Shown one piece after another: positions 1 to 8,188 of a DNA stretch of 64,000 bases. Source of the stretch: Synergistaceae bacterium. GTDB taxonomy: Bacteria; Synergistota; Synergistia; Synergistales; Aminobacteriaceae. The stretch covers positions 112,553 to 176,552 of the forward strand of contig JAFRAH010000038.1 of the NCBI GenBank assembly GCA_017405525.1, read 5' to 3'. The first letter of the stretch is position 1. Every line of letters begins with the position of its first letter. Under the pieces are notes generated by a model that worked only from the letters and a program-made list of their open reading frames with translations, was not told where the DNA came from and searched no databases. The position numbers and the translations under genes were made by a program.

Positions 1-432
1 GTTCAGTTCGACAACATCAACGTAGGGACATCAGGCGGCGAAAGAATGGCGGCCATGCTGGGCGGTCAGGTAGATATTCTTGCGGCGAACTACATGCAGG
101 TGAAGGACTACATCGAGAAGGGCGACCTGGTCTGCCTCGCGGTAATGTCGAAGCAGAGAGTCCCGGGCATCGACTATCCTACGTTCGCTGAGCTGGGCTA
201 CGACAAGGTAGTAACGGCCAAGAAGTACGAGATCAAGTTCCCGAAAGGCACAGACAAGGCAATCGTCAGCAGGCTCGCGGAAATATGCAGGCAGATAGTC
301 CTTGAAGACCCGACATATGCGGAAGTCCTGAAGGTATACTTTGCCCAGCCTCTCTACAGGGATGCGGAACAGATGAACGCCGAAGACCCTGCGGAAGTGA
401 AAGAGCTTGAGGCAGGACTAGCGTTAGACTAA
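1..432 (+). CDS. tctC: Tripartite tricarboxylate transporter binding protein (TctC family), 3' part
   Basis: The reading frame is already open at base 1, so the signal peptide and first lobe lie upstream; 143 residues remain. The visible segment has the TctC-type run GGERMAAMLGGQVDILAAN, which in this family belongs to the carboxylate-binding region, followed by the family-typical C-terminal lobe (VPGIDYPTFAELGYD). In this family the protein captures tri- or dicarboxylates in the periplasm and delivers them to the TctA/TctB membrane unit, which follows directly at 508 and 1000. The substrate cannot be told from the sequence. Confidence 0.9.
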   Translation, partial: VQFDNINVGTSGGERMAAMLGGQVDILAANYMQVKDYIEKGDLVCLAVMSKQRVPGIDYPTFAELGYDKVVTAKKYEIKFPKGTDKAIVSRLAEICRQIVLEDPTYAEVLKVYFAQPLYRDAEQMNAEDPAEVKELEAGLALD

Positions 433-507
433 CGGAAGATGAAGAGATTTCCGCCTGTGATTTTAGGATTGCGGGCGGATTTTCATTACAGGGAGGGAAA
501 ATGTTTC

Positions 508-984
508 ATGACTAACAAGATGCGGGATATTTTGTGCTCAATCATAGTTATTGCCTTCGGGGCGGCTATGATCTACTACGTGAAGGATGTCCGCAGGGTT
601 ATACGTTCTGACGTGGGCTCGGCGTTTGTCCCAACGCTAATCGGCTGGTGCATCGTCATAACCGGCGGCTGCAAGCTCCTCTACTCACTCTTCACCGGCC
701 TCAAGGAAGAGAGCAGGAAGATAGTCTTTGACCAGGACATGCTCGGAGGAATCGGGACGGTTGTACTGATGGTGCTGTACATGCTTGCGTTCCAGCCCGT
801 TGGGTTTGTTGTGGCAAGCGCGGCATATCTCTTCCTCCAGATGCTCCTGTTCAGCGAGAAGAGCAACAGGAAGATACTGCTTTTTGCGGCGGTCGCTGTG
901 TTGCTGCCACTTGCGGTTGATGCGCTTTTCGTGTTCGTGATTAAGATGCCCCTTCCTGTGGGTGTATTCGGTTTCGAGGGATAA
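508..984 (+). CDS. tctB: Tripartite tricarboxylate transporter small membrane subunit (TctB-like)
   Basis: This protein of 158 residues has about four hydrophobic segments, the usual size and topology of TctB. The frame is open upstream to 439, but the ATG at 508 is preferred because GGGAGGG sits at 491-497, about ten bases before it. Sequence conservation in TctB is low, so the call rests on topology and on its place between tctC and tctA. In the family TctB is the small helper subunit of the 12-helix TctA permease. Confidence 0.85.
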   Translation: MTNKMRDILCSIIVIAFGAAMIYYVKDVRRVIRSDVGSAFVPTLIGWCIVITGGCKLLYSLFTGLKEESRKIVFDQDMLGGIGTVVLMVLYMLAFQPVGFVVASAAYLFLQMLLFSEKSNRKILLFAAVAVLLPLAVDALFVFVIKMPLPVGVFGFEG

Positions 985-999
985 GGAGGCGTTCAGGCA

Positions 1000-2529
1000 A
1001 TGATAGCATCAGCACTAGCTAACGTGTTCAACCCCGTCTGCCTGTTCCTGATATGGGCAGGTACGGTAATCGGAATAATCTTCGGCTCAGTTCCCGGGCT
1101 CTCGGCGACAATGGCAGTAGTCCTCTTCCTCCCGATGACGTTCAGCCTTGAGGCAACAAGGGGTATTGCTCTTCTTGTCGGGCTGTACATGGGGGGAATT
1201 TCCGGCGGCCTGATCTCGGCAATACTCCTCAAGATTCCCGGCACTCCCTCGTCAATCTCAACGGTGTTTGACGGCGGCCCAATGGCGGAGAAAGGCGAGG
1301 CAGGCAGGGCTTTAGGCGTTGGCATTCTCTACTCGTTCATAGGCTCAATACTGGGTATCCTAGCGTTAATGTTCATCAGCCCCCTTCTGGCGAAAGTATG
1401 CTTGCTTTTCGGGCCCGCTGAATACTTCTCGGTTGCTGTCTTCTCACTCACGATAATAGCGGCACTCTCAGGCAAGGACATGCTCAACGGACTTATAGCG
1501 GGGCTTACCGGGCTTGCTCTGTCGATGGTGGGAATGGCACCGATAGACACGAAAGTACGCTACACCTTCGGGAACTACCAGCTCCTTAACGGCTTTGACA
1601 TTACGGTTCTACTTATCGGGGTATTCGCCGTAACTGACATAATACTTGCGGGCTTCGGACGGAGGACGCTGGCTCAGAGGCTCGAACAGAAGAAGTACCA
1701 GCTCAAGGGCTACGGAATCTCAATGGTTGAGTTCATACAGCAGATACCGAACGCGATAATCTCGTCCATAATCGGAATCATCATCGGGATATTGCCGGGG
1801 ATTGGCGGCTCAACGGCAGGGCTTCTTGCGTACACAGCGGAGAAGTCGCGCTCAAAGTATCCTGAGAAGTTCGGGACAGGCATCATTGACGGCGTAATAG
1901 CATCCGAGACCTCGAACAACGCGGTAATAGGCGGCTCACTTGTTCCGTTGCTCTGCATGGGCATTCCGGGCAATACTGTTGCGGCAGTGTTCTTGGGCGG
2001 CCTTCTGGTTCACGGCATCAACCCCGGACCGTTGATTTTCGACAAGAGCGGGGTCTACGTCTACGGGATATACTTTGCGTTAATCGTTGCGAGCGTCTTC
2101 ATGCTTATCTTCGAGCGTGCGGGACTTCGTATATTCGCCAAGCTCCTGGACATTCCCAAGCATATACTGCTGCCCATCATCATGATAATGTGCTGTGTCG
2201 GTGCGTATTCGAGCAACAGCAGGGTTTTTGACGTTCAGTGCGTGTTGTTCTTTGCATTGCTGGGGCTTATGTTCAAGTGCTTCAGGATACCATCAACGCC
2301 GCTGATAATCGGGTTCATACTGGGCTCAATGTTCGAGGAAAATCTGAGGATGGCACTTCAGGCATCACATGGGGACTGGATGATCTTCATCAACCGGCCA
2401 ATTTCGTGCGGTTTCCTGATTGTTGCTGTGGTCTTCTGCACGTACACGGTAATAAGCAACCTTAAGGCCAAGAAGAAGGCTGAACTTGAGGGCAAGGAGT
2501 TCCACGAGCCTGAAGAGGGAGAGCTATAG
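1000..2529 (+). CDS. tctA: Tripartite tricarboxylate transporter large permease (TctA)
   Basis: A 509-residue integral membrane protein with about 12 hydrophobic segments. It shows TctA signatures: GSVPGLSATMAVVLFLPMTF near the N-terminus and GILPGIGGSTAGLLAY near residue 265, the two glycine/proline-rich repeats of the family. The Shine-Dalgarno AAGGAGG at 983-989 overlaps the tctB stop, so translation is probably coupled. A hairpin at 2551-2575 closes the operon. Confidence 0.95.
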   Translation: MIASALANVFNPVCLFLIWAGTVIGIIFGSVPGLSATMAVVLFLPMTFSLEATRGIALLVGLYMGGISGGLISAILLKIPGTPSSISTVFDGGPMAEKGEAGRALGVGILYSFIGSILGILALMFISPLLAKVCLLFGPAEYFSVAVFSLTIIAALSGKDMLNGLIAGLTGLALSMVGMAPIDTKVRYTFGNYQLLNGFDITVLLIGVFAVTDIILAGFGRRTLAQRLEQKKYQLKGYGISMVEFIQQIPNAIISSIIGIIIGILPGIGGSTAGLLAYTAEKSRSKYPEKFGTGIIDGVIASETSNNAVIGGSLVPLLCMGIPGNTVAAVFLGGLLVHGINPGPLIFDKSGVYVYGIYFALIVASVFMLIFERAGLRIFAKLLDIPKHILLPIIMIMCCVGAYSSNSRVFDVQCVLFFALLGLMFKCFRIPSTPLIIGFILGSMFEENLRMALQASHGDWMIFINRPISCGFLIVAVVFCTYTVISNLKAKKKAELEGKEFHEPEEGEL

Positions 2530-2550
2530 AGTTTCAGGCAAGCCATGCAT

Positions 2551-2586
2551 GACCCTGCGGAGAGATTCGCGGGGTTATGTTTTATT
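2551..2586 (+). terminator. Rho-independent terminator after tctCBA
   Basis: ACCCTGCG (2552-2559) pairs with CGCGGGGT (2568-2575) across an eight-base loop with one G-T wobble, followed by the U-rich run TATGTTTTATT. Confidence 0.6.
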
Positions 2587-2603
2587 GGGAAGTGTGCGTA
2601 AAA

Positions 2604-3407
2604 ATGGCAACGTGGCTTTTGACGTGGAATCCCGAAAAATGGGATAAATGGTTCACTTACGATGAAGATTGCGAGGAGGCATCAGAGACTCACCCGATTG
2701 CTTTCACATGGTCGTGTGCCAACAAAAATGCAAAGGCAGGCGATGAGTTTTACTTGATGAAGCAGGGCAAACTTCCCCGCGGGATTATCGCTCATGGAAC
2801 TATAACTGCTGGAGGCCTGGACTATGAGCACTGGGACGAGGAAAAGGCAGGAAAGACTATCAACCACATAGATGGCAAATGTGATGCTCTGCTGAATTAC
2901 AAGATACAGGCAATCCTTGATGTATCAGTTCTTGATGACAGGTGCAAGGGGCAATGCTGGCATCCTCAGTCTTCAGGAATACGGATAAAGGACGAGGTAC
3001 TTTCCACACTTCGTGAGCTTTGGGCGGAAGTAACAATGAGTTACCCCAGCAATCCCGAAGAGAGCGTCTACCTTGAAGGTGAATCAGGAGGGGCAGTCGA
3101 GGGCACAAAGAAATCCGTTTACGCAACGACATATGAACGGGACTCAAAAGTCAGGCGCGCTTTCCTGAAAGATAAACATCTCAAGTGTGAAGTCTGCGGG
3201 TTTGATTTTGAGGAGGCTTACGGAAAATTAGGCGCGGGGTATATTGAAGTCCATCACAAAAAGCCAGTTTCAGAAGGTGTGCGGATGACCGACTTGAACA
3301 ATGACCTTGCAATGCTCTGCTTCAATTGCCACAGGATGATTCATAGAGGGAAAGACCACATGATTACGGTTGAAGAGCTGAAAGGTATTCTAGACTCAAA
3401 CCGATAA
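2604..3407 (+). CDS. EVE domain-HNH endonuclease fusion, predicted modified-DNA restriction enzyme
   Basis: 267 residues. The N-terminal half (MATWLLTWNPEKWDKW..., then a basic/aromatic middle) looks like an EVE/PUA-like domain, which in characterised proteins flips out and reads modified bases. The C-terminal half is an HNH nuclease: C-x2-C (CEVC), the HH pair in EVHHKKP, then C-x2-C (CFNC) and a final His. EVE-HNH proteins are predicted type IV (McrA-like) restriction enzymes cutting DNA with modified cytosine. A longer in-frame start at 2577 lies inside the tct terminator, so the ATG at 2604 is chosen. It is a lone gene without a methylase. Specificity is inferred, not shown. Confidence 0.8.
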   Translation: MATWLLTWNPEKWDKWFTYDEDCEEASETHPIAFTWSCANKNAKAGDEFYLMKQGKLPRGIIAHGTITAGGLDYEHWDEEKAGKTINHIDGKCDALLNYKIQAILDVSVLDDRCKGQCWHPQSSGIRIKDEVLSTLRELWAEVTMSYPSNPEESVYLEGESGGAVEGTKKSVYATTYERDSKVRRAFLKDKHLKCEVCGFDFEEAYGKLGAGYIEVHHKKPVSEGVRMTDLNNDLAMLCFNCHRMIHRGKDHMITVEELKGILDSNR

Positions 3408-3420
3408 AGGAGGAATAACC

Positions 3421-4572
3421 ATGTATCAGATACTCATCAAGGGCGGAACAGTCATTGACCCAGCAAACAGCATTCATGAAGTTCTTAACGTTGCAGTGAA
3501 TGACGGGAAAATCTCTGCAGTCAGTGAGTGCATTGACTCTGACGCAGTGAATGAGGTTGACGCATCGGGCTGTCTCGTAGTCCCCGGGCTCATCGACCAT
3601 CACGCCCACGTCTGGCCACTCGCGAAAGTCGGACTCCCTGCTGAGGCTGTATGCTTCAGTTCGGGTGTTACTACAGTGGTTGACGCAGGCAGCACCGGCG
3701 CAATGACCTTCAGGCAGCACAAGGACTTCATCCGCAAGAGCAAGCTCACGGTGAAGGCATACATCAACGTGTGTTCAACCGGGCTCGACTCATTGCCGGC
3801 AAAAATGGAGGACGTTGACCCGGCTCACTATGACGAGGGCGCAATACGTGAGCTCTTCGAGGAGGAAGGGGCTGACCTCTTGGGCCTCAAGCTCAGGACG
3901 AGCAGGGAAGTAGTGAGGGAAATGGGCTACGAACCGTTGAGGCAGACAGTGAGGCTCGCGGACAAGCTGGGGCTGTCGGTTATGGTACACTGCACGAACC
4001 CTCCCGGCGAAATGTCGGAGCTCCTAGGCTGTCTCAGGCAGGGGGACGTGATCACCCACATGTACATGAACAAGGGCAGCACTATTCTCGACAAGTCCGG
4101 CCATGTGGGGCAGCCTGCACTTGAGGCACGAAAACGCGGCGTTGTGTTCGAGGCATCAGACGCACGGGCTCATTTCTCGTTTGAGGTCAGCGAACGGGCA
4201 ATACGTGAGGGATTTTACCCCGACATCCTAGCTACTGACCTGACGAAACTCAGCATGTACCTGAGACCTACAGCCTTCAGCATGGCCAACCAGCTCGCGA
4301 AATACTCAATGCTCGGAATCCCTGAAGATGAGCTGTTCACTCTCTGCACAGTCAACCCCGCAAGACACATGAAGATTGATGACGTTGCAGGCAGCCTCAC
4401 AGAAGGACACCCGGCAGACATTGCTGTGTTCAGGAGGGAGGAATTTACGCCGCAGTTCGGGGACAGGCCATATTCCGACGAGACAGGAAGCCTCAGATAC
4501 GGAAGGTACATTTACCGCCCGGTTATGACCGTCAAGAACGGGGAAGTAGTGTTCAGGGATATTATGTTCTAG
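3421..4572 (+). CDS. Amidohydrolase/deacetylase-family metallohydrolase (dihydroorotase-like)
   Basis: 383 residues starting from an ATG with a strong AAAGGAGG site upstream. It has the amidohydrolase layout: a small beta domain (ILIKGGTVIDPANSIHEVLNV), the metal-binding H61-A-H63 in GLIDHHAHVW, a Lys in GLKLRTSREV that would be the carbamylated bridging ligand, later His residues, and Asp in ILATDLTK. It resembles the deacetylase/dihydroorotase-like branch whose substrates are mostly unknown. It probably shares a transcript with the EVE-HNH gene, 13 bases upstream, but no functional link is evident. Confidence 0.85.
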   Translation: MYQILIKGGTVIDPANSIHEVLNVAVNDGKISAVSECIDSDAVNEVDASGCLVVPGLIDHHAHVWPLAKVGLPAEAVCFSSGVTTVVDAGSTGAMTFRQHKDFIRKSKLTVKAYINVCSTGLDSLPAKMEDVDPAHYDEGAIRELFEEEGADLLGLKLRTSREVVREMGYEPLRQTVRLADKLGLSVMVHCTNPPGEMSELLGCLRQGDVITHMYMNKGSTILDKSGHVGQPALEARKRGVVFEASDARAHFSFEVSERAIREGFYPDILATDLTKLSMYLRPTAFSMANQLAKYSMLGIPEDELFTLCTVNPARHMKIDDVAGSLTEGHPADIAVFRREEFTPQFGDRPYSDETGSLRYGRYIYRPVMTVKNGEVVFRDIMF

Positions 4573-4616
4573 TTTTTGCGTGGCAGGTCTTGGTGGTCAT
4601 GGCCTGCCTCATTTTA
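4573..4616. terminator. Bidirectional terminator between convergent genes
   Basis: GGCAGGTC (4582-4589) pairs with GGCCTGCC (4601-4608). T-rich and A-rich flanks serve the amidohydrolase on plus and the 4609-5022 gene on minus. Confidence 0.6.
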
Positions 4617-5022
4617 TGGTTATAGTTACACCGGATTTCCTGAGAAGTCCCGTGAGTTCCTCCTGTGATTTCACCTTGAGCCTTCCCAGCCTCGTATATT
4701 CCCACGTGTTGGACCCGTAGAATATCACTATCTGGTTTCCCGAATACAGAACAATATCACATGATGTTGTAGTGATCCTTTCGTCATTTCGCGGCAGTGT
4801 CATCCCAAGAGAGCCAACCTGTTCAAACCCTCCGTAGCTGTGGAGTTCCGCCATAACAGGCACGTAATCTTTGAGGGCTTTCACGCTCTCGTTGTCTTCC
4901 CATTCGACAGGGACATTAACGCCGTCAATAGTGATATTCATTCTCCCTCCCGAAATCTCAGAGCTCCCTGAAATTCCTGCAAGTGCAACCGTCATCATGG
5001 CCGCAGCAACAACCTTCATCAT
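4609..5022 (-). CDS. Secreted cyclophilin-like fold protein
   Basis: 137 residues: a signal peptide (MMKVVAAAMMTVALAGISGSS) and then a small all-beta domain with the pattern of the cyclophilin-like family (ITIDGVNVPVEWEDNESVKAL ... YGGFEQVGSLGMTLP ... GNQIVIFYGSNTWEYTRLGRL). Members of this family are often exported and of unknown function. No proline-isomerase activity is implied. The start at 5022 is chosen over in-frame GTG/ATG at 5037/5034 because GAGGTG lies 12 bases upstream of it and abuts the others. It is separated from rraA by a terminator, so it is probably a single-gene unit. Confidence 0.65.
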   Translation of the reverse strand: MMKVVAAAMMTVALAGISGSSEISGGRMNITIDGVNVPVEWEDNESVKALKDYVPVMAELHSYGGFEQVGSLGMTLPRNDERITTTSCDIVLYSGNQIVIFYGSNTWEYTRLGRLKVKSQEELTGLLRKSGVTITIK

Positions 5023-5045
5023 CTTCAAGTCCATCACCTCAAGGC

Positions 5046-5081
5046 AATAATAAAGCCCCCTGCCGCAATCAGCAAGAGGCT
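5046..5081 (-). terminator. Rho-independent terminator after the RraA-like gene
   Basis: On the minus strand AGCCTCTTGC pairs with GCAGGGGGCT (ten base pairs with wobbles), followed by TTTATTATT. Confidence 0.6.
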
Positions 5082-5104
5082 CAAAGTTTCAGGCGTTGTT
5101 CTGG

Positions 5105-5806
5105 TTAAGCGTCGTATACCTCGTCGAAAACCTCAAAGCCCTTCTCGTCAAGCGTCTTCTGAACCCACTCACGGTTGATTACACCTTTGCGTGTCTTCTC
5201 CAGCTTGATGATGTCAGCGGCCTGGAAGTTCTTTGCGTCTTCGAGAATTTTCGGGGCATCCTTTCGCGGGATAACGATAATTCCATCCGGGTCAGCAAGG
5301 ATAATGTCGCCGGGGTTTACGCTGATACCACCGCATGAGATGGGCACGTTCACTTCGCCAGGGCCTTCCTTGTAGGGGCCGCCTGGTGTTGTGCCGGTGC
5401 AGTATACGGGGAAATCCCACTTGCCGATCTCGTCAATGTCGCGTATCGGGCCGTCAATCACTATTCCGGCAACCTTCTTCTGCAGGTAGAGGTAGGCCAT
5501 CATGATTTCGCCCATGAGTGCACGGGTTGAGTCCTCCTCATTCGACACGACAAGCACATCGCCTTCGGTGCAGTAGTTCAGCGCGGCATGAAGTGCGAGG
5601 TTGTCGCCAGCCCTGCACTTTACGGTGAACGCCGGGCCTGCCATCATCTGGGCTTTGGGGCTGCTCACGAGGTGAATGCGGGGGTTCATGGCCGAACTCC
5701 TGCCCATGACGTCGGCGGTGTTGGAGGCTGGAATGTTCTTGAACTCCTCGATTAACGCGGGATCAGGTAGGTTGCGCTTAAGGTATATCCTTTTTCCGAC
5801 TGACAT
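5105..5806 (-). CDS. RraA-like / HMG-aldolase family protein
   Basis: 233 residues. The RraA/HMG-aldolase fold is recognised from AGPAFTVKCRAGDNLALH, VIDGPIRDIDEI (Arg-Asp binding a divalent metal and pyruvate in aldolase members) and DIILADPDGIIVIP. Family members are either the RNase E inhibitor RraA or 4-hydroxy-4-methyl-2-oxoglutarate/oxaloacetate-type lyases. Keeping G-x-x-x-R-D favours the lyase role, and no RNase E context is seen. An in-frame extension to 5935 exists, but AGGAGC (5817-5822) sits ten bases before the ATG at 5806 and homologues begin near MSVGKRIYL. Confidence 0.8.
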   Translation of the reverse strand: MSVGKRIYLKRNLPDPALIEEFKNIPASNTADVMGRSSAMNPRIHLVSSPKAQMMAGPAFTVKCRAGDNLALHAALNYCTEGDVLVVSNEEDSTRALMGEIMMAYLYLQKKVAGIVIDGPIRDIDEIGKWDFPVYCTGTTPGGPYKEGPGEVNVPISCGGISVNPGDIILADPDGIIVIPRKDAPKILEDAKNFQAADIIKLEKTRKGVINREWVQKTLDEKGFEVFDEVYDA

Positions 5807-5915
5807 AATATATTCAGCTCCTGTTTGTGATTTATTTTGTGGATGAGCGTATATTACACTAGGGGTTTCACTAACACAAACAGCTATAATTTTACTTTCG
5901 GACAAAAAAATATTG

Positions 5916-6839
5916 TTACTGCATGGCCAGCGCAATAATCACAGCACCTACAGCATGGACTAGCCAGAACCTCAAGGTTACAGCCGTCTCATCGAGTCCC
6001 AATTTCTGGAAGTGATGATGAAGTGGAGCCATGAGAAATATTTTCCTGTTGAGTTTCCTTATCGTGAAGATCTGTATTGCCGAACTCAGCATCTCTATGA
6101 TGAAGATGAACCCCGCCGGAATTATCGCCAGCGTCCTGCCGTTCATGACGCACAACGCCGCAAGTGCCCCGCCCAGGAAGTGGGAGCCAGTATCACCCAT
6201 GAAGGTCTTAGCCGGTCTGAGGTTGAAGAACATGAACCCCCCGGCCATGAAGAAGAGCTCCGTGATGATTTTTGCGTTCAGCCCCTCAATGGGTATCAGT
6301 ATGAGCATCACTCCCAGAGAGATGAGGAAGCTCCCTCCCGCCAAGCCGTCGAGTCCGTCAGTAATGTTCACGGCGTTGATTGTCCCGGCAGTCATGAGGA
6401 ACGCCAGAGGCACAGCAAGCCACCCTCCGGCATCCCAGATCCCAGGCCAGAGTCCCAGTTTCCCCCGGAAGAGTACGGCCATCACCCACAACCCACAGAG
6501 CAACAACTGCACCTTCAGCTTGGCCATGCTCCTGAAGCCCTCGCTTGTGTGAGTCCTGAACTTCAGCCAGTCATCAATGAAGCCTATTAGTCCGCTCAAA
6601 ACCGGGAGAGACCAGAAGATTACCGCGTCAAGTGAGAAGTCCCAGGCAAGCCCAAGAACTCCCAAGCACAAAAAAACTACTCCCCCCATTGAAGGAGTAG
6701 CTGCCTTTATCTCGTTGTCTATGTTCACGCCGTACCATTTCTGTATTTGCGTAAGGTGTATATGTCGCTGGTACTTTATCCAGAAATATTGCAGCGTTAT
6801 GCTCAGGGTGAAGAATGTTATTGCCGTGATGAGAATCAT
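5916..6839 (-). CDS. mraY: Phospho-N-acetylmuramoyl-pentapeptide transferase MraY
   Basis: 307 residues and about ten hydrophobic segments. MraY makes lipid I by moving phospho-MurNAc-pentapeptide from UDP to undecaprenyl phosphate. Diagnostic motifs are present: TPSMGG, GFIDDWLK (metal-binding Asp pair), NAVNITDGLDGLAGG, FMGDTGS and PLHHHFQ. The protein is somewhat shorter than most MraY (about 320-360) because loops are short. Its ATG overlaps the murF stop as ATGA. It is the last dcw gene on this strand; murD, which usually follows, is absent. Confidence 0.97.
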   Translation of the reverse strand: MILITAITFFTLSITLQYFWIKYQRHIHLTQIQKWYGVNIDNEIKAATPSMGGVVFLCLGVLGLAWDFSLDAVIFWSLPVLSGLIGFIDDWLKFRTHTSEGFRSMAKLKVQLLLCGLWVMAVLFRGKLGLWPGIWDAGGWLAVPLAFLMTAGTINAVNITDGLDGLAGGSFLISLGVMLILIPIEGLNAKIITELFFMAGGFMFFNLRPAKTFMGDTGSHFLGGALAALCVMNGRTLAIIPAGFIFIIEMLSSAIQIFTIRKLNRKIFLMAPLHHHFQKLGLDETAVTLRFWLVHAVGAVIIALAMQ

Positions 6840-8188
6840 TCCGCAAATTCCTTCACTATGTTGCTGAGGCCAATACTGTTAGAGCCTTTTACGAGCATTC
6901 CCTGCCAGCTCTCAGCCTGCGTTATCCTGCGGAGGTCATCGAGAGCCTCCCGCCAGTCCTGCGTGAAGACATAGCCCTTCCCCTCACCGAGTGCCTCAAG
7001 CCACATACTGCCCACAAGAATAACGTGGTCAATGTCCTCAAGCAATGGCTCAAGTTCAGCGTGATACATGGCCGAGTTTTCGCCGAGCTCCCTCATTTCG
7101 CCGAGGACTGCGATTTTCCCGGAGCACTTAACCCGTGTGAACGTCTCAAGTGATGCCGTCATTGATGCAGGGTTTGCGTTGTATGCATCGTCAACGAGGA
7201 ACTTATGCCCGCCGTCAAGGATGATCACCCTTCCGCGTCCGGGCAATGCCTGAAAGTCCCTGAGAGAGTCTGAGCATTCCTGAAGGCTGATGTTGAGTTC
7301 ATGTCCGACAGCAGACGCAATAGCAAGGGGAAGTGCGTTGTGTTTTCCCCAGATGTTTGCGGTGAAGCGTGCGATTTCTTGTGTTGGCCTGTGTGCAAGG
7401 ACGAATGACAATGCAGGTAGTGTGTACTCTGAAGTGTCATGACTAATCACAAAATCAGCGTCCTTATTCTCGCCGACTCCCATTGACCTGACGTAGTACC
7501 TGAACGCCTCGGATAAATATTCGTTGTCGTTGTTGAATATGATTTTACGGAGCAATTCAGAGTGAGTGATTTCCAGTTTCTCCTGAAGGACTCCCTCAAC
7601 ACTCCCGAAACCCTCAAGGTGAACAGGAGCTACAGCCGTAAGTATTGCGATTGACGGGGGGAAATATTCAGTGAGCTCCTTGATTTCGCCGGGCTTGTTC
7701 GCGCCAAACTCAAGAATGAGTATCTCCGTCTCCTTCGGCATGGCCATAATCGTTGACGTACAGCCTATGAGTGTGTTGAAGCTGCGTTCGGGTGCGTGAA
7801 TCCTGAAGTGCGGGGCTAATACTTTCTGGAGTGCCGCGCGTGTCGTTGTCTTGCCAACGCTGCCGGTTATGGCGATTATGTCAGTGAGGTTGTGAGCCTT
7901 CAGTTTTCGTGATGCTGTTGCGGCTAAATCACGTTCGGGGTCGTCAAGCTCAATCACCGGGACATTGAGGCCTCCGGGGTTTTTGCCCTTCCTGACGATG
8001 ATTAGGGATGCTCCGTTCTGTATTGCCTGGGGGATGTAGTTATGCCCGTCAGTCTTCTCGCCCTCAAGAGCGACGAATGCCCCGCCCGGTACAACGTCCC
8101 TGCTGTCAGTCGCAAGGTGTGAAGGGAACTCAACCCCTGCCAGCTCATCAGGTACAGCGTCAAATAACTCTTTCAGTGTCATGTTCAT
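6836..8188 (-). CDS. murF: UDP-MurNAc-tripeptide:D-Ala-D-Ala ligase MurF
   Basis: 450 residues. An N-terminal UDP-binding domain (SHLATDSRDVVPGGAFVALEGEKTDGH) is followed by the ATP-binding loop AITGSVGKTTTR, the central ligase domain (EFGANKPGEI), and a C-terminal domain containing DDAYNANPASM. The family adds D-Ala-D-Ala to the UDP-MurNAc-tripeptide in the cytoplasm. The start at 8188 shares its A with the murE stop (TAATG), and GGAGGG lies ten bases upstream inside murE. An upstream in-frame ATG at 8206 overlaps that ribosome site and is less likely. Confidence 0.96.
   Translation of the reverse strand: MNMTLKELFDAVPDELAGVEFPSHLATDSRDVVPGGAFVALEGEKTDGHNYIPQAIQNGASLIIVRKGKNPGGLNVPVIELDDPERDLAATASRKLKAHNLTDIIAITGSVGKTTTRAALQKVLAPHFRIHAPERSFNTLIGCTSTIMAMPKETEILILEFGANKPGEIKELTEYFPPSIAILTAVAPVHLEGFGSVEGVLQEKLEITHSELLRKIIFNNDNEYLSEAFRYYVRSMGVGENKDADFVISHDTSEYTLPALSFVLAHRPTQEIARFTANIWGKHNALPLAIASAVGHELNISLQECSDSLRDFQALPGRGRVIILDGGHKFLVDDAYNANPASMTASLETFTRVKCSGKIAVLGEMRELGENSAMYHAELEPLLEDIDHVILVGSMWLEALGEGKGYVFTQDWREALDDLRRITQAESWQGMLVKGSNSIGLSNIVKEFAE

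Noticed and set aside
2577..2603. Upstream start for the EVE-HNH gene
   Set aside because: It lies in the T run of the tct terminator and would add residues not expected before an EVE domain.
6012..6590. A 192-codon frame opposite mraY
   Set aside because: mraY is unambiguous on the other strand and the translated product is low-complexity and charged, typical of an antisense shadow.
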